Source: Candidatus Saccharimonadota bacterium (GTDB lineage Bacteria > Patescibacteriota > Saccharimonadia > Saccharimonadales > Saccharimonadaceae). From it: a stretch of DNA of 23,809 nt. Every line of letters starts with the position of its first letter. The stretch's first letter is position 1. Where the stretch lies: assembly GCA_905371715.1 (NCBI GenBank), contig CAJPLV010000015.1, positions 1 through 23,809 of the forward strand, read 5' to 3'. Under the pieces are notes generated by a model that worked only from the letters and a program-made list of their open reading frames with translations, was not told where the DNA came from and did not search any database. Below are positions 14,407 through 22,074 of the stretch, in pieces. The position numbers and the translations under genes were made by a program.

Positions 14407-15489
14407 ATGAGTCTATCAATTGGAATCGTCGGCTTGCCTAATGTCGGCAAGTCTACGCTATTTAATGCGTTAACAAACAATGATATTTTAGCGGCAAATT
14501 ACCCATTTGCCACGATTGAGCCGAATACTGGCGTCGTGCCCGTTCCGGACGAACGGTTGGAAACTCTTGCAGAGATGTACCATGCCGAAAAAATAATTCC
14601 CGCCACCGTGACGTTCGTCGATATCGCAGGACTCGTCGCAGGCGCAGCAAACGGCGAAGGCTTAGGAAATAAATTTCTCGCAAACATACGAAACTGCGAC
14701 GCAATTGTGCACATTGTGCGTGCATTTGCGCACGGCGATATTGTTCATGTGGAAAATAACGTCGATCCTGCGCGTGATATCGAAACGATCAATACCGAAC
14801 TAATTTTAGCTGATATTCAGACGATCGAGACGCGCCTTGCCAAACTCACCAAAGAAGCCAAAGCTAATCCAGAAGCGCTTGATCGCGTCAACCGCTTGAG
14901 GGCAATCGTTACCGAACTTAAAGCTGGAAAGCCAATCAACGAACAATCAAACATTGAAGCGGAAGACATTGCCGACCTACATTTACTAACAGCCAAACCT
15001 GTCATTTATGTGTTTAACGTTAACGAAGAAACGTTATCAAACGACGCAGCTAAGCAAGAATTACGCGCGCTCGTGCCAAAATCACGCAGTTTATTCATCT
15101 GCGCTAAATTAGAGGACGAGCTCAAAGGACTCAACGAAAGTGATGCGCTTGAGCTTTTGCAAAGTTACGAAGTCTCCGAAACTGGCTTAACACAAATGAT
15201 TCACGCTGCTTATGATATCCTCGGACTGCAAAGTTACTTAACTGCCGGGCCGAAGGAAGTGCGCGCCTGGACAATTCACCAGGGCTGGACCGCGCCGCAA
15301 GCCGCTGGCGTCATCCACAGCGATTTTGAGCGCGGATTTATCGCTGCACAGGTCGTTAACTATCACGACCTTGTAACCGCTGGCTCAGAAGCAGCCGCAC
15401 GCGCCGCCGGCAAAATCCGCACCGAAGGTAAAGATTACGTCATGCAGCCCGACGACATCGTTGAGTTCCGGTTCAATGTTTCGCGCTAG
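14407..15489 (+). CDS. ychF: Redox-regulated ribosome-binding ATPase YchF (Obg family)
   Basis: A 360-residue Obg-family P-loop protein that binds 70S ribosomes and favours ATP over GTP. G1 is GLPNVGKST (9-17), G3 VDIAGLVAGAANGEGLGNKF, and the G4 position reads NVNE (204-207) in place of NKxD, the substitution that explains ATP preference. A helical coiled-coil insertion (about 125-195) and a C-terminal TGS domain (YLTAGPKEVRAWTIHQGWTA to YVMQPDDIVEFRFNVSR) complete the normal architecture. The open frame extends upstream to 14173 inside pilM, but family similarity begins exactly at MSLSIGIVGLPNVG and the -10 box is immediately before it. The 3' end overlaps the end of tlyA by 17 nt on the opposite strand. 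Confidence 0.96.
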   Translation: MSLSIGIVGLPNVGKSTLFNALTNNDILAANYPFATIEPNTGVVPVPDERLETLAEMYHAEKIIPATVTFVDIAGLVAGAANGEGLGNKFLANIRNCDAIVHIVRAFAHGDIVHVENNVDPARDIETINTELILADIQTIETRLAKLTKEAKANPEALDRVNRLRAIVTELKAGKPINEQSNIEAEDIADLHLLTAKPVIYVFNVNEETLSNDAAKQELRALVPKSRSLFICAKLEDELKGLNESDALELLQSYEVSETGLTQMIHAAYDILGLQSYLTAGPKEVRAWTIHQGWTAPQAAGVIHSDFERGFIAAQVVNYHDLVTAGSEAAARAAGKIRTEGKDYVMQPDDIVEFRFNVSR

Positions 15490-16213
15490 CGTTTAGACCG
15501 CCGGATGCAAATAGATAAAATCGTTCTTGGTTGCCGTGCGCGCCTTTTACAGCGCTATCGGCTTTATCTAGGGTACGGAAAAACGAGCGCGCCCATAGTT
15601 CAAAGTCTTTGAGAATCGCGCGGCGAATCGTGTTATTTTTAATTACGCCGCTCCGGCCAAGTTGTCCGCGCCCTGCTTCAAATTGCGGCTTTACCATTGC
15701 AATAATTTTTGTGTTCAAGCCAGCTAGCGTACGGATATGCGGTAAAATTTGGCGCAGGCTGATAAACGATACGTCGATCACAATAATGTCGGGCGTTTGC
15801 GCGGGCGAAAAATCGCGAATATCGGTTTTTTCATGTAATTCAACGCGTCTATCCTCGCGTAATTTCGGGTGCAACTGGTTCGTGCCGACATCAACCGCAT
15901 AGACTAGCCGCGCACCATGCTGCAGTGCGTAATCGGTAAATCCGCCCGTACTGCTGCCGACATCAAGCACAACCGCGCCATCAAACGACACGGCAAGTTT
16001 ATGCGCAACGCTCGCAAGCTTGAGCCCTGCCCGACTCACGTAGCGCTCCGGCGCGTTCATTGTCACATCGCTTGCTTCATCAACGAATTCGCCCGCCTTT
16101 ACCGCAACCCGCCCATTCACATGTATGCGCCCTAGCTGAATCCAATTTGCCGCCTCGCTACGCGTTGCCGCTAGTCCGCGTATAACCATCATTTTATCAA
16201 GCCGTTGTTTCAT
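15473..16213 (-). CDS. tlyA: TlyA-family rRNA 2'-O-methyltransferase
   Basis: A 246-residue protein: an S4 RNA-binding domain at residues 2-60 (QRLDKMMVIRGLAATRSEA, IHVNGRVAVKAG) joined to an FtsJ/RrmJ-type Rossmann methyltransferase. The SAM motif is DVGSSTGGFTD (84-94), and the K-D-K-E catalytic set is Lys65, Asp147, Lys175 and Glu179. TlyA enzymes methylate ribose in 16S and/or 23S rRNA and affect capreomycin sensitivity; haemolysin annotations of the family are historical. I chose ATG 16213 over an in-frame start at 16252, because TATAAT lies at 16225-16220, inside what would be the longer protein, and S4 similarity begins right after MK. The last 17 nt overlap ychF tail to tail. Confidence 0.93.
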   Translation of the reverse strand: MKQRLDKMMVIRGLAATRSEAANWIQLGRIHVNGRVAVKAGEFVDEASDVTMNAPERYVSRAGLKLASVAHKLAVSFDGAVVLDVGSSTGGFTDYALQHGARLVYAVDVGTNQLHPKLREDRRVELHEKTDIRDFSPAQTPDIIVIDVSFISLRQILPHIRTLAGLNTKIIAMVKPQFEAGRGQLGRSGVIKNNTIRRAILKDFELWARSFFRTLDKADSAVKGAHGNQERFYLFASGGLNASAKH

Positions 16214-16219
16214 AGCCTC

Positions 16220-16228
16220 ATTATACCA
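16220..16228 (-). promoter_or_regulatory. tlyA promoter, consensus extended -10
   Basis: Minus strand TGG-TATAAT: a perfect -10 (16225-16220) with the TGn extension (16228-16226), 6 nt before the tlyA ATG. No good -35 at normal spacing, which an extended -10 can tolerate. It lies in the 16-nt gap after the upstream gene's stop codon. Confidence 0.65.
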
Positions 16229-16229
16229 A

Positions 16230-18026
16230 TCACGGATACATAATCCGTTCAATGTCGCGCGTCATCGCAGCAATAGCGCCATACGATTGCCCGCGCGTTA
16301 AAATCGTCATCACATACGTACCGCGCGGATGATGTACGATCGCTGTATCATTGACATAATCCCACACAAATCCGACTTTATCCCACACCTTTCCTTTGCT
16401 GCCCGCCGGAATACCGTAGCGGTATGGATGGCGGCTCAGCGAGCTCAGCAGCCGCTCGCGCTGCGCACCGCCAATAAGCGTACCGCGCTCAAGACCAATC
16501 ATATAGTTCGTCAGGTCGCGCGCTGATGTATGCGCCGCCTCTGGGTGCGTGAATGTCGTCGCCGTGCTAAAGCCGCGGTTATACAAATAGTTATTCAAGT
16601 TCGTACGCCCAAATTGGTTCAACCACTCTTCGGCGCAGGGATTTGTGCTTGCAATCGTCATGCGGTCAAAGCACGCGTTCGTCGTCGTGCCGAGAATTGG
16701 CGTATTCCAATCGCGCTTGCCTTCGTTCATCTCTTTGAATAGATACAGCGCCACATATAATTTATATGTACTGCCGCTCACGACACTCTCAGTATCGCGC
16801 GCACCAAGCGACCATTTTTCGCCGTCAAGCTGCTGAATGCTAATCCATGTATTCCAACGGGCCTTTTTATCAATGTATGCCTGCAAACCATCACGCGTCG
16901 TCGTATAGTCGCCGCTATATGCAACCTTCGGTTGAATCTCAACCATATCAGCAACGAACGGCGAATGTCCTGTATGCTGCAGCAGGTATTTTGTAAGCGT
17001 CTCAATGAGCGGCGGCGCATTGACGCCCAAACCAGTTTCGCCTATCTCGCGATGTATTTCGCGGCCATTCTGCAGCTGAATTTTCGTCACGCCAGCGACA
17101 CGCCCAGCACGCACCGTCACAACATCCGCGAGGTACGCTTGGAGCTTCGTGTCGTCAATCCGCAGCGTCGTCTTACCTGATGCGTCTGTCCCAAGCATCA
17201 GCCATTGCGCTTTTTCTTCCCGCGACGGCGTAAACGTAATGTTGTTCGCTTGAATTTGCAGTGGCAATGCAAGCGCACGCTCCGCCTGCGCGCGAACATC
17301 AGCCAGCGCTGCCGCGGTTTTCTCCGGTTGCTGCACCGTCCCAGCTACCATAATTGTTGGCGTACCGTTATAGGCAACCACAGCCGAACGTACCGCCGCT
17401 TGCACCTGCTCCGCGCTCACTTGCACACCCAGCGAATCATGCTTCGCGACCAATTGTCCGTTCTCAATTGATAGCTCGGCGTTTTCTGGCGGGCGCGTTA
17501 GCTCCGCGCTCAGCGTTTGGCTAAATTCGCGTAGCGGCGCGTCAGAAATTTGCAGATCCCACTCACGCACCGCTGGCAATTGCCACAGTATTGATCCCGG
17601 CACGAACCGCAGCCAAAACGGATATTCCATAAGCTTTGCCACCATATCGGTCGATTTTGGCTCTACGCCAACGCTTGCTAACGTACATTCTTTCGACGTC
17701 GTATTTTCGCTTGAGAACCTTACATACGCCGTCGCAAACCGGTTGTTGACGCGGCCCTGCAGCTCCAGGTCAGTCTGCCAGCCAACCATCTGATCGCCTA
17801 GCCGGGCAAACGGCAACGCGCGATCAATCGGATACATCATCTGTCCAATAATTGTACTCGCTACAAGCAAAAACACCGTCCACACCATCACGCGGTGATG
17901 TTTTTTCTCGGGCATAAGCGAATAGTAGTGCCGGCTAAAATGTTCTTTCGTTTTTGCCGCGCGCCGCCGGAATGCAGTTGAGCGGCGCTTTGATGCATGT
18001 GCTGTTTGTTTTGGCTTTATTGCCAT
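16230..18026 (-). CDS. Membrane-anchored penicillin-recognising serine hydrolase (class A beta-lactamase-like fold) with YoaR-type domain
   Basis: A 598-residue protein. A 45-residue, very basic cytoplasmic tail precedes one membrane span (about 46-64, VMVWTVFLLVASTIIGQMM). The extracellular part at about 165-350 contains ELTRPPENAELSIENGQLV and TPSREEKAQWLML, resembling YoaR/PG_binding_4 domains found beside peptidoglycan enzymes. The C-terminal domain has S419TYK, S460TN and K550VG, the three motifs of serine beta-lactamases and PBPs. I see no ExxxN omega-loop motif between SxN and KxG, so a peptidoglycan-directed or scaffold role is likelier than antibiotic hydrolysis. ATG 18026 is chosen because TATACT is 7 nt upstream; a longer start at 18080 would lie inside efp. 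Confidence 0.8.
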   Translation of the reverse strand: MAIKPKQTAHASKRRSTAFRRRAAKTKEHFSRHYYSLMPEKKHHRVMVWTVFLLVASTIIGQMMYPIDRALPFARLGDQMVGWQTDLELQGRVNNRFATAYVRFSSENTTSKECTLASVGVEPKSTDMVAKLMEYPFWLRFVPGSILWQLPAVREWDLQISDAPLREFSQTLSAELTRPPENAELSIENGQLVAKHDSLGVQVSAEQVQAAVRSAVVAYNGTPTIMVAGTVQQPEKTAAALADVRAQAERALALPLQIQANNITFTPSREEKAQWLMLGTDASGKTTLRIDDTKLQAYLADVVTVRAGRVAGVTKIQLQNGREIHREIGETGLGVNAPPLIETLTKYLLQHTGHSPFVADMVEIQPKVAYSGDYTTTRDGLQAYIDKKARWNTWISIQQLDGEKWSLGARDTESVVSGSTYKLYVALYLFKEMNEGKRDWNTPILGTTTNACFDRMTIASTNPCAEEWLNQFGRTNLNNYLYNRGFSTATTFTHPEAAHTSARDLTNYMIGLERGTLIGGAQRERLLSSLSRHPYRYGIPAGSKGKVWDKVGFVWDYVNDTAIVHHPRGTYVMTILTRGQSYGAIAAMTRDIERIMYP

Positions 18027-18033
18027 GCTCTTT

Positions 18034-18039
18034 AGTATA
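18034..18039 (-). promoter_or_regulatory. -10 box of the serine hydrolase gene, abutting the efp stop
   Basis: TATACT on the minus strand starts on the base right after the efp TAG stop (18042-18040) and ends 7 nt before ATG 18026. The -35 would lie within efp coding sequence and is not convincing. Confidence 0.5.
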
Positions 18040-18600
18040 CTACTTTTTGCGCTCGCGGTATTCGCCCGTTGTCGTGTCAATTGAGATTACATCGCCAACT
18101 TTAATAAATGCTGGTACTTTCACAACAGCACCCGTTTCAAGCGTCGCATCCTTCAAGACACTCGAAGTCGTGTCACCTTTAACAACATCTTCAGTATAGG
18201 TCACTTCCAGATATAGATTTTTTGGCAGCTCAACAGTAATAACGCGCTCGCCGAAAAATTGCAGCGCTAACTCGTCGCCTTCTTTCAAATATTGTTTTGC
18301 ATCGCCCACAACGTCTGCCGGCAACTCAAATTGCTCAAAACTTTCTGGATCCATGAAGAAAAACGCCGATCCATCATTATATAAATACTGCACTGGGCGG
18401 CTTGCCACCTCGGCCGGTTCAATTTTTTCCTGTCCCTTAAATGTTTTAGGAATCACCGCCCCTGTGATTAAATTCTTTAATTTCACGTTCACGATTGAGC
18501 CGCCGCGCCCCATAACTTTTTGGTTATATTCCGTAACACGGTACGGCTGCCCGTCAATTTGGCAAACGACACCTTTTTTCAAATCGGTTGGTTGATACAT
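18040..18600 (-). CDS. efp: Elongation factor P
   Basis: A 186-residue, three-barrel protein that enters the ribosomal E site and relieves stalling at proline runs. Domain I has LKKGVVCQIDGQPYRVTEYNQKV, then the functional loop MGRGGSIVNVKLKNLITG; domain II contains VQYLYNDGSAFFFMDPESFEQ, and domain III VELPKNLYLEVTYTED and KVGDVISIDTTTGEYRER. The residue at the tip of the loop, which is Lys34 in E. coli, aligns with Arg32 here, in the sequence MGRGG. No EpmA, EarP or deoxyhypusine-type modifying gene is in the window. AGGAGG lies 4 nt before the ATG. It is downstream of rpsR on the same strand, separated by 79 nt that hold a 9-bp inverted repeat. Confidence 0.95.
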   Translation of the reverse strand: MYQPTDLKKGVVCQIDGQPYRVTEYNQKVMGRGGSIVNVKLKNLITGAVIPKTFKGQEKIEPAEVASRPVQYLYNDGSAFFFMDPESFEQFELPADVVGDAKQYLKEGDELALQFFGERVITVELPKNLYLEVTYTEDVVKGDTTSSVLKDATLETGAVVKVPAFIKVGDVISIDTTTGEYRERKK

Positions 18601-18635
18601 AACGCCTCCTTTGTTTATCCTGTAGAAATACTCGC

Positions 18636-18664
18636 CAGCGCATGATCAGCATAACCATGCGCTG
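18636..18664. repeat. 9-bp perfect inverted repeat between rpsR and efp
   Basis: CAGCGCATG (18636-18644) and CATGCGCTG (18656-18664) can form a GC-rich hairpin with an 11-nt loop. In the direction of transcription (minus) a TTTTT tract precedes rather than follows the stem, so it is not a standard intrinsic terminator for rpsR. It may protect the rpsR 3' end, mark a processing site or affect readthrough into efp. Confidence 0.6.
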
Positions 18665-18679
18665 AAAAATTTTCCACCG

Positions 18680-18880
18680 TTACCCTTGCGATACGAACGG
18701 CATCAGCGCCAAATGGCGCGCACGTTTTATCTCGCGTGCTAGCTGCCGCTGTTGCTTGGCGGTCAAGCCGGTTTTGCCAATCGGCTCAATCTGACCGTAC
18801 GGGTCAATAAACCGCAACAGTGTTTTTACATCTTTGTAGTCAAACGCGACAGGCACGTCCTTGCGTAACCGCTTTGTCAT
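18680..18880 (-). CDS. rpsR: Small ribosomal subunit protein bS18
   Basis: A 66-residue, basic protein, shorter than the usual 70-80. FDYKDVKTLLRFIDPYGQIEP and KTGLTAKQQRQLAREIKRARHLALMPF are the diagnostic S18 core, which pairs with S6 on the platform of the 30S subunit. The variable N-terminal extension of typical S18 is reduced to a few residues, and no zinc cysteines are present. It follows ssb after 12 nt. In many bacteria the gene for bL9 (rplI) comes next; here efp does. Confidence 0.95.
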   Translation of the reverse strand: MTKRLRKDVPVAFDYKDVKTLLRFIDPYGQIEPIGKTGLTAKQQRQLAREIKRARHLALMPFVSQG

Positions 18881-18892
18881 ACTGAAAACTCC

Positions 18893-19354
18893 TTAGAATG
18901 GGATCTCGCTGAGGTCAATCGGCTTATCGTCGATATCCTCAATCACGACATCTTGTGATTTGCTATTGGTTGATTGATTGCTGCTTGGCGCGCTAGGCGA
19001 CGAATTATCGCTGCGTCCGCTGGCGCTGCCAACAAAATTAAAATCTTCGACAACGACTTCAACCGCTGAACGCTTATTACCGTCCTTATCTTGGTAACTA
19101 CGCTGATCCAAGCGGCCGCTCACGAGCAGCGGCGAACCTTTATGCACATATTGCGCGATAATGTCGCCAACTTTGCCCCACGCCACACAGTTAATAAAAC
19201 TGGTCTGATCTTGCTGCTGACCGTCCTGCCCGCGCCAGCTCCGGCTGACAGCAAGACTAAAGTTTGCTACACTTTGCCCGCTCGCCGTCGTGCGCACCTC
19301 AACATCGCGTGTCAGGTTGCCCATGAGTATTACTTTATTAAACCCCTTTGCCAT
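18893..19354 (-). CDS. ssb: Single-stranded DNA-binding protein
   Basis: A 153-residue SSB. The OB fold spans residues about 4-110 (FNKVILMGNLTRDVEVR, FSLAVSRSW, TSFINCVAWGKVGDIIAQYV, PLLVSGRLDQRSYQDKDGN), followed by a serine, asparagine and glutamine-rich flexible linker and an acidic tip ending IDLSEIPF, the docking tail for replication and repair partners. The strong AGGAGGAGG before the ATG suggests high expression. The position between rpsF and rpsR is the widespread bacterial arrangement. Confidence 0.97.
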   Translation of the reverse strand: MAKGFNKVILMGNLTRDVEVRTTASGQSVANFSLAVSRSWRGQDGQQQDQTSFINCVAWGKVGDIIAQYVHKGSPLLVSGRLDQRSYQDKDGNKRSAVEVVVEDFNFVGSASGRSDNSSPSAPSSNQSTNSKSQDVVIEDIDDKPIDLSEIPF

Positions 19355-19379
19355 AAGACCTCCTCCTTATGGTTTACTA

Positions 19380-19739
19380 TTACGCTTCCGAATCACTGCT
19401 CGCTTCGCCGCGTTCTTCAGCGCGCTTTTTTGCTTCCGCGAGTGCGGTACGCGCTTTTTCGTCGACTTTCACGAGCAGATAGCGAATCACGTCATCGCTA
19501 ATATTAAGCGCATTGCTGATTTTCAGCGGCGCCGCGGCTGGCAATTCGACATTCAACAGTACATAGACGGCGAAATCTTCGCCTTTAATTTTATATGCGA
19601 GGCGTTTTTTACCCCAATTATCTTCCGACAGCAGCTTGCCGCCATTGTCGGACACAAGCTTTTTGACCACGCCTAAACTCTTATCAAGCTCCACCTCGCG
19701 ATCAGGACGAATTAACACGGTCAACTCGTACTCTTTCAT
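19380..19739 (-). CDS. rpsF: Small ribosomal subunit protein bS6
   Basis: A 119-residue S6 with the usual start KEYELTVLIRPDREVELDKS, NWGKKRLAYKIKGEDFAVYVLLNVEL and IRYLLVKVDEKAR, and a 20-residue charged tail ending SSDSEA. S6 binds S18 and 16S rRNA on the 30S platform. First gene of the rpsF-ssb-rpsR group; AAAGGAGGTGAT lies just upstream of the ATG. A strong promoter with a structured leader precedes it. Confidence 0.96.
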   Translation of the reverse strand: MKEYELTVLIRPDREVELDKSLGVVKKLVSDNGGKLLSEDNWGKKRLAYKIKGEDFAVYVLLNVELPAAAPLKISNALNISDDVIRYLLVKVDEKARTALAEAKKRAEERGEASSDSEA

Positions 19740-19759
19740 ACGTTATCACCTCCTTTGGT

Positions 19760-19793
19760 ATCCGTACGGATGGTTGCGTTATCGCACGCAACC
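19760..19793 (-). promoter_or_regulatory. Structured rpsF leader (hairpin plus palindrome)
   Basis: In the predicted ~67-nt leader, GGTTGCGT (19793-19786) pairs perfectly with ACGCAACC (19779-19772) around a 6-nt loop. Immediately downstream is the 12-bp palindrome ATCCGTACGGAT (19771-19760), just ahead of the AAAGGAGGT ribosome-binding site. In many bacteria the rpsF leader has an S6:S18-binding motif with a conserved CCG; a CCG is present in the palindrome, but I cannot show that it is the same motif. Confidence 0.5.
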
Positions 19794-19813
19794 TTAGGTT
19801 TACTATCAGGGTA

Positions 19814-19842
19814 ATTATAGCAATTTCGCGCGTAATTGTCTA
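19814..19842 (-). promoter_or_regulatory. Strong promoter of the rpsF-ssb-rpsR operon
   Basis: Minus strand TAGACA (19842-19837), a 17-nt spacer, and TATAAT (19819-19814) preceded by TGC, which makes a perfect extended -10. The first three bases of the -35 are the TAG stop codon of ftsK. This is the best promoter match in the window, as expected for ribosomal protein genes. Confidence 0.8.
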
Positions 19843-22065
19843 GGCGCCATTATTGAGCTCATCGACGCTGCTGATGAGCACTTCACGCGGACGCGAACCG
19901 TCCGCCGGTCCGATAATTCCCTGCTCTTCCATCTCTTCAATAATACGCGCCGCCCGCGAATAGCCGATGCGCAATTTGCGCTGCAACAAACTTGTCGATG
20001 CTTTACGCATTTGCACAACGACATTCACCGCATCGCGGAACATATCGTCGCCGCCCTCGTTGCCAAAATCCATCACCACACCGCCTTTGCCGTTAAGCTG
20101 CACCGGCTGGCTGATAATTTCATTGTTATACTGCGGCGCTGACTGCATACGCAAATGATCAGTAATTTTATTCACCTCGTTGTCCATCACCCACGCGCCC
20201 TGTATGCGCTTCGGCTTCGGCATGCTAGCGGTTTTCATGAGCATGTCGCCTTGCCCCAGCAACTTCTCTGCGCCTGCTTGGTCTAAAATTGTAATACTAT
20301 CCGTCTGACTCGCCACAGTAAAGGCGATGCGCGCCGGCACGTTCGCTTTAATAAGTCCGGTGATTACATCCACGCTCGGACGCTGCGTTGCTAACACCAA
20401 GTGTATGCCGACTGCACGCGCTTTCTGCGCGATCCGCACGATCAGCGCTTCAACGTCACGCTTCGCGATCATCATTAAGTCCGCCATCTCGTCAATCACG
20501 ATCACGATATACGGCATCTTGCCGCCGTCAACCTGCTGCACGTTGCCTGCCTCATCTTGAACGCCAATTTTCTTACCTTTCGACTCAACCTTCTGATTAT
20601 ATGTCTTGATATCGCGCACGCGTTCATCTGCGAGGAGCGTGTAGCGGCGCTCCATTTCGTTCACAGCCCACTTCAGCGCGCTCACTGTCTTTTCCGGCTC
20701 AACAATCACCGGCGTTAGCAAGTGCGGAATGTCTTGATACGGCGCCATTTCGACTTGCTTCGGGTCGACAAGGATCAGCTTTAGATCGCTCGGTGCATTT
20801 CGGTATAGCAAGCTGCACAACAGCGTATTAATCATTACCGACTTACCGCTGCCCGTTTGCCCCGCCACTAGTAAGTGCGGCATTTTATTAAGCTCGCCGA
20901 CAAACGGCTGCCCCGAAATATCCTTGCCGATAGCAATACTGAGTGGCGCTTTGCTCTTCCGCCACTCGCTACTGTTTAGAATGCCGTAAAGGCGCACGTC
21001 AGCCGCTTTTTTATTTGGTACTTCAATGCCGACAGCCTTTTTACCTGGAATTGGCGCTTCCATACGCAAACTTGACGCTGCTAGATTCAACGCAATGTTT
21101 GTCTCAAGCGCTGTAATGCGATTTAGCTTAATGCCAGCAGGCGGTCGCAGCATGTATTGCGTCACCTTCGGACCAATATTTGCGCCCTCCATTTCGACGT
21201 CAATGTTAAACTCATGTAGCGTATCCTGAATAATACCCGCGTTTTGCTTGATATCGCCCACATCAGCGGGCGATTGGCTCTTTTCAAGCAAATCAAGGCT
21301 CGGAAACTGCCAGTTCGGATCGCTCACCGCAAGCATCGCGGCTTTTTCTTCCGGCTCATCTTTCTTTTCACGAGTGCGCAACGCCGCGAGCTTCGACTTC
21401 TTCTTATCCGCCTCGGTCATCGTAGGGACGCCTTCGTTGAGTTTGAATTCGCTCATCTCTTTCGGCTTGGCAGCTTTGCGCATTATCTCAACATTTGCTT
21501 CATTTTCCACCTTTTCCCTGCTTGACATTATCGCCGTTTTGAAAAACTGCAGCACATTATCAAATGACAGTTGGAATATGAATGTCGTCGTGAACACAAG
21601 CAGCAAGATGTATATAAAGATCCCGACGGGCGCGCTCACGAGCGACAACATCAACGAGTTCATACTGTCGCCCAGCAAACCGCCGCCCGACGGACGATTG
21701 CCTTGCTTCGCCATCAGCAACCCGCACATACCGCTGCACCATACAACCGCAAGCAGCGACGTAAACTTCACACTAAACGGCAGCCTATTATCTTCAGCGC
21801 GAAACGTTTCCACCGCAATGAAGACTGCAACGATCGGCACAACATACACCGCCCAGCCAATCATATCTTGCAGCGTATGCTGCAGCCAATCCAACACCGG
21901 ACCGCCCGCGCCAAACCACGACACAATAATCAGCACCGCACACGCCATGAGCAGTACTGCCGCTGCCTGCTGCCAATAGCCCGCCGGCAGCTCATGCTGC
22001 GGCGCCGAAGCCTTTACTGATTTGCGGCGCGCTGCCGCGCGTTTGGTTGATTTCTTTTTTGCCAT
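19840..22065 (-). CDS. ftsK: FtsK/SpoIIIE DNA translocase
   Basis: A 741-residue septum-located DNA pump. A lysine and arginine-rich start leads to four membrane spans (about 31-52, 66-86, 99-118 and 142-168), a charged linker of about 80 residues, then the motor. The alpha region is near 270-350, Walker A GQTGSGKS 402-409, and Walker B IVIVIDEMADLMM; RPSVDVITGLIKANVPARIAF is the conserved motor tail. The last ~65 residues (LLQRKLRIGYSRAARIIEEM) form the winged-helix gamma domain that reads KOPS-like sites and activates Xer. The linker is short compared with E. coli FtsK. A TATACT box 9 nt before the ATG and no Shine-Dalgarno sequence suggest a near-leaderless start. Confidence 0.96.
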   Translation of the reverse strand: MAKKKSTKRAAARRKSVKASAPQHELPAGYWQQAAAVLLMACAVLIIVSWFGAGGPVLDWLQHTLQDMIGWAVYVVPIVAVFIAVETFRAEDNRLPFSVKFTSLLAVVWCSGMCGLLMAKQGNRPSGGGLLGDSMNSLMLSLVSAPVGIFIYILLLVFTTTFIFQLSFDNVLQFFKTAIMSSREKVENEANVEIMRKAAKPKEMSEFKLNEGVPTMTEADKKKSKLAALRTREKKDEPEEKAAMLAVSDPNWQFPSLDLLEKSQSPADVGDIKQNAGIIQDTLHEFNIDVEMEGANIGPKVTQYMLRPPAGIKLNRITALETNIALNLAASSLRMEAPIPGKKAVGIEVPNKKAADVRLYGILNSSEWRKSKAPLSIAIGKDISGQPFVGELNKMPHLLVAGQTGSGKSVMINTLLCSLLYRNAPSDLKLILVDPKQVEMAPYQDIPHLLTPVIVEPEKTVSALKWAVNEMERRYTLLADERVRDIKTYNQKVESKGKKIGVQDEAGNVQQVDGGKMPYIVIVIDEMADLMMIAKRDVEALIVRIAQKARAVGIHLVLATQRPSVDVITGLIKANVPARIAFTVASQTDSITILDQAGAEKLLGQGDMLMKTASMPKPKRIQGAWVMDNEVNKITDHLRMQSAPQYNNEIISQPVQLNGKGGVVMDFGNEGGDDMFRDAVNVVVQMRKASTSLLQRKLRIGYSRAARIIEEMEEQGIIGPADGSRPREVLISSVDELNNGA

Positions 22066-22074
22066 AACTTATAT

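Noticed and set aside
3912..16213. UGA recoded as glycine (Absconditabacteria/Gracilibacteria code)
   Set aside because: TGA ends pilW-like, fimT-like and tlyA genes exactly at family-typical lengths and at tight gene junctions, so the standard stop meaning holds.
16214..16252. Longer tlyA start at 16252
   Set aside because: The extra 13 residues would be encoded across a perfect TGGTATAAT promoter, and S4-domain similarity begins after ATG 16213.
18645..18655. TATGCT in the hairpin loop as an efp promoter
   Set aside because: At 17-nt spacing the -35 would be TGGAAA, a poor match, there is no TGn extension, and the box lies within the hairpin loop; cotranscription with rpsR is simpler.
21248..21979. 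Plus-strand open frame of 243 codons opposite ftsK
   Set aside because: It is wholly antisense to the membrane and linker region of a clear ftsK. The protein shows no recognisable domain and a low-complexity S/T/P-rich composition, and no ribosome-binding site or promoter was seen.
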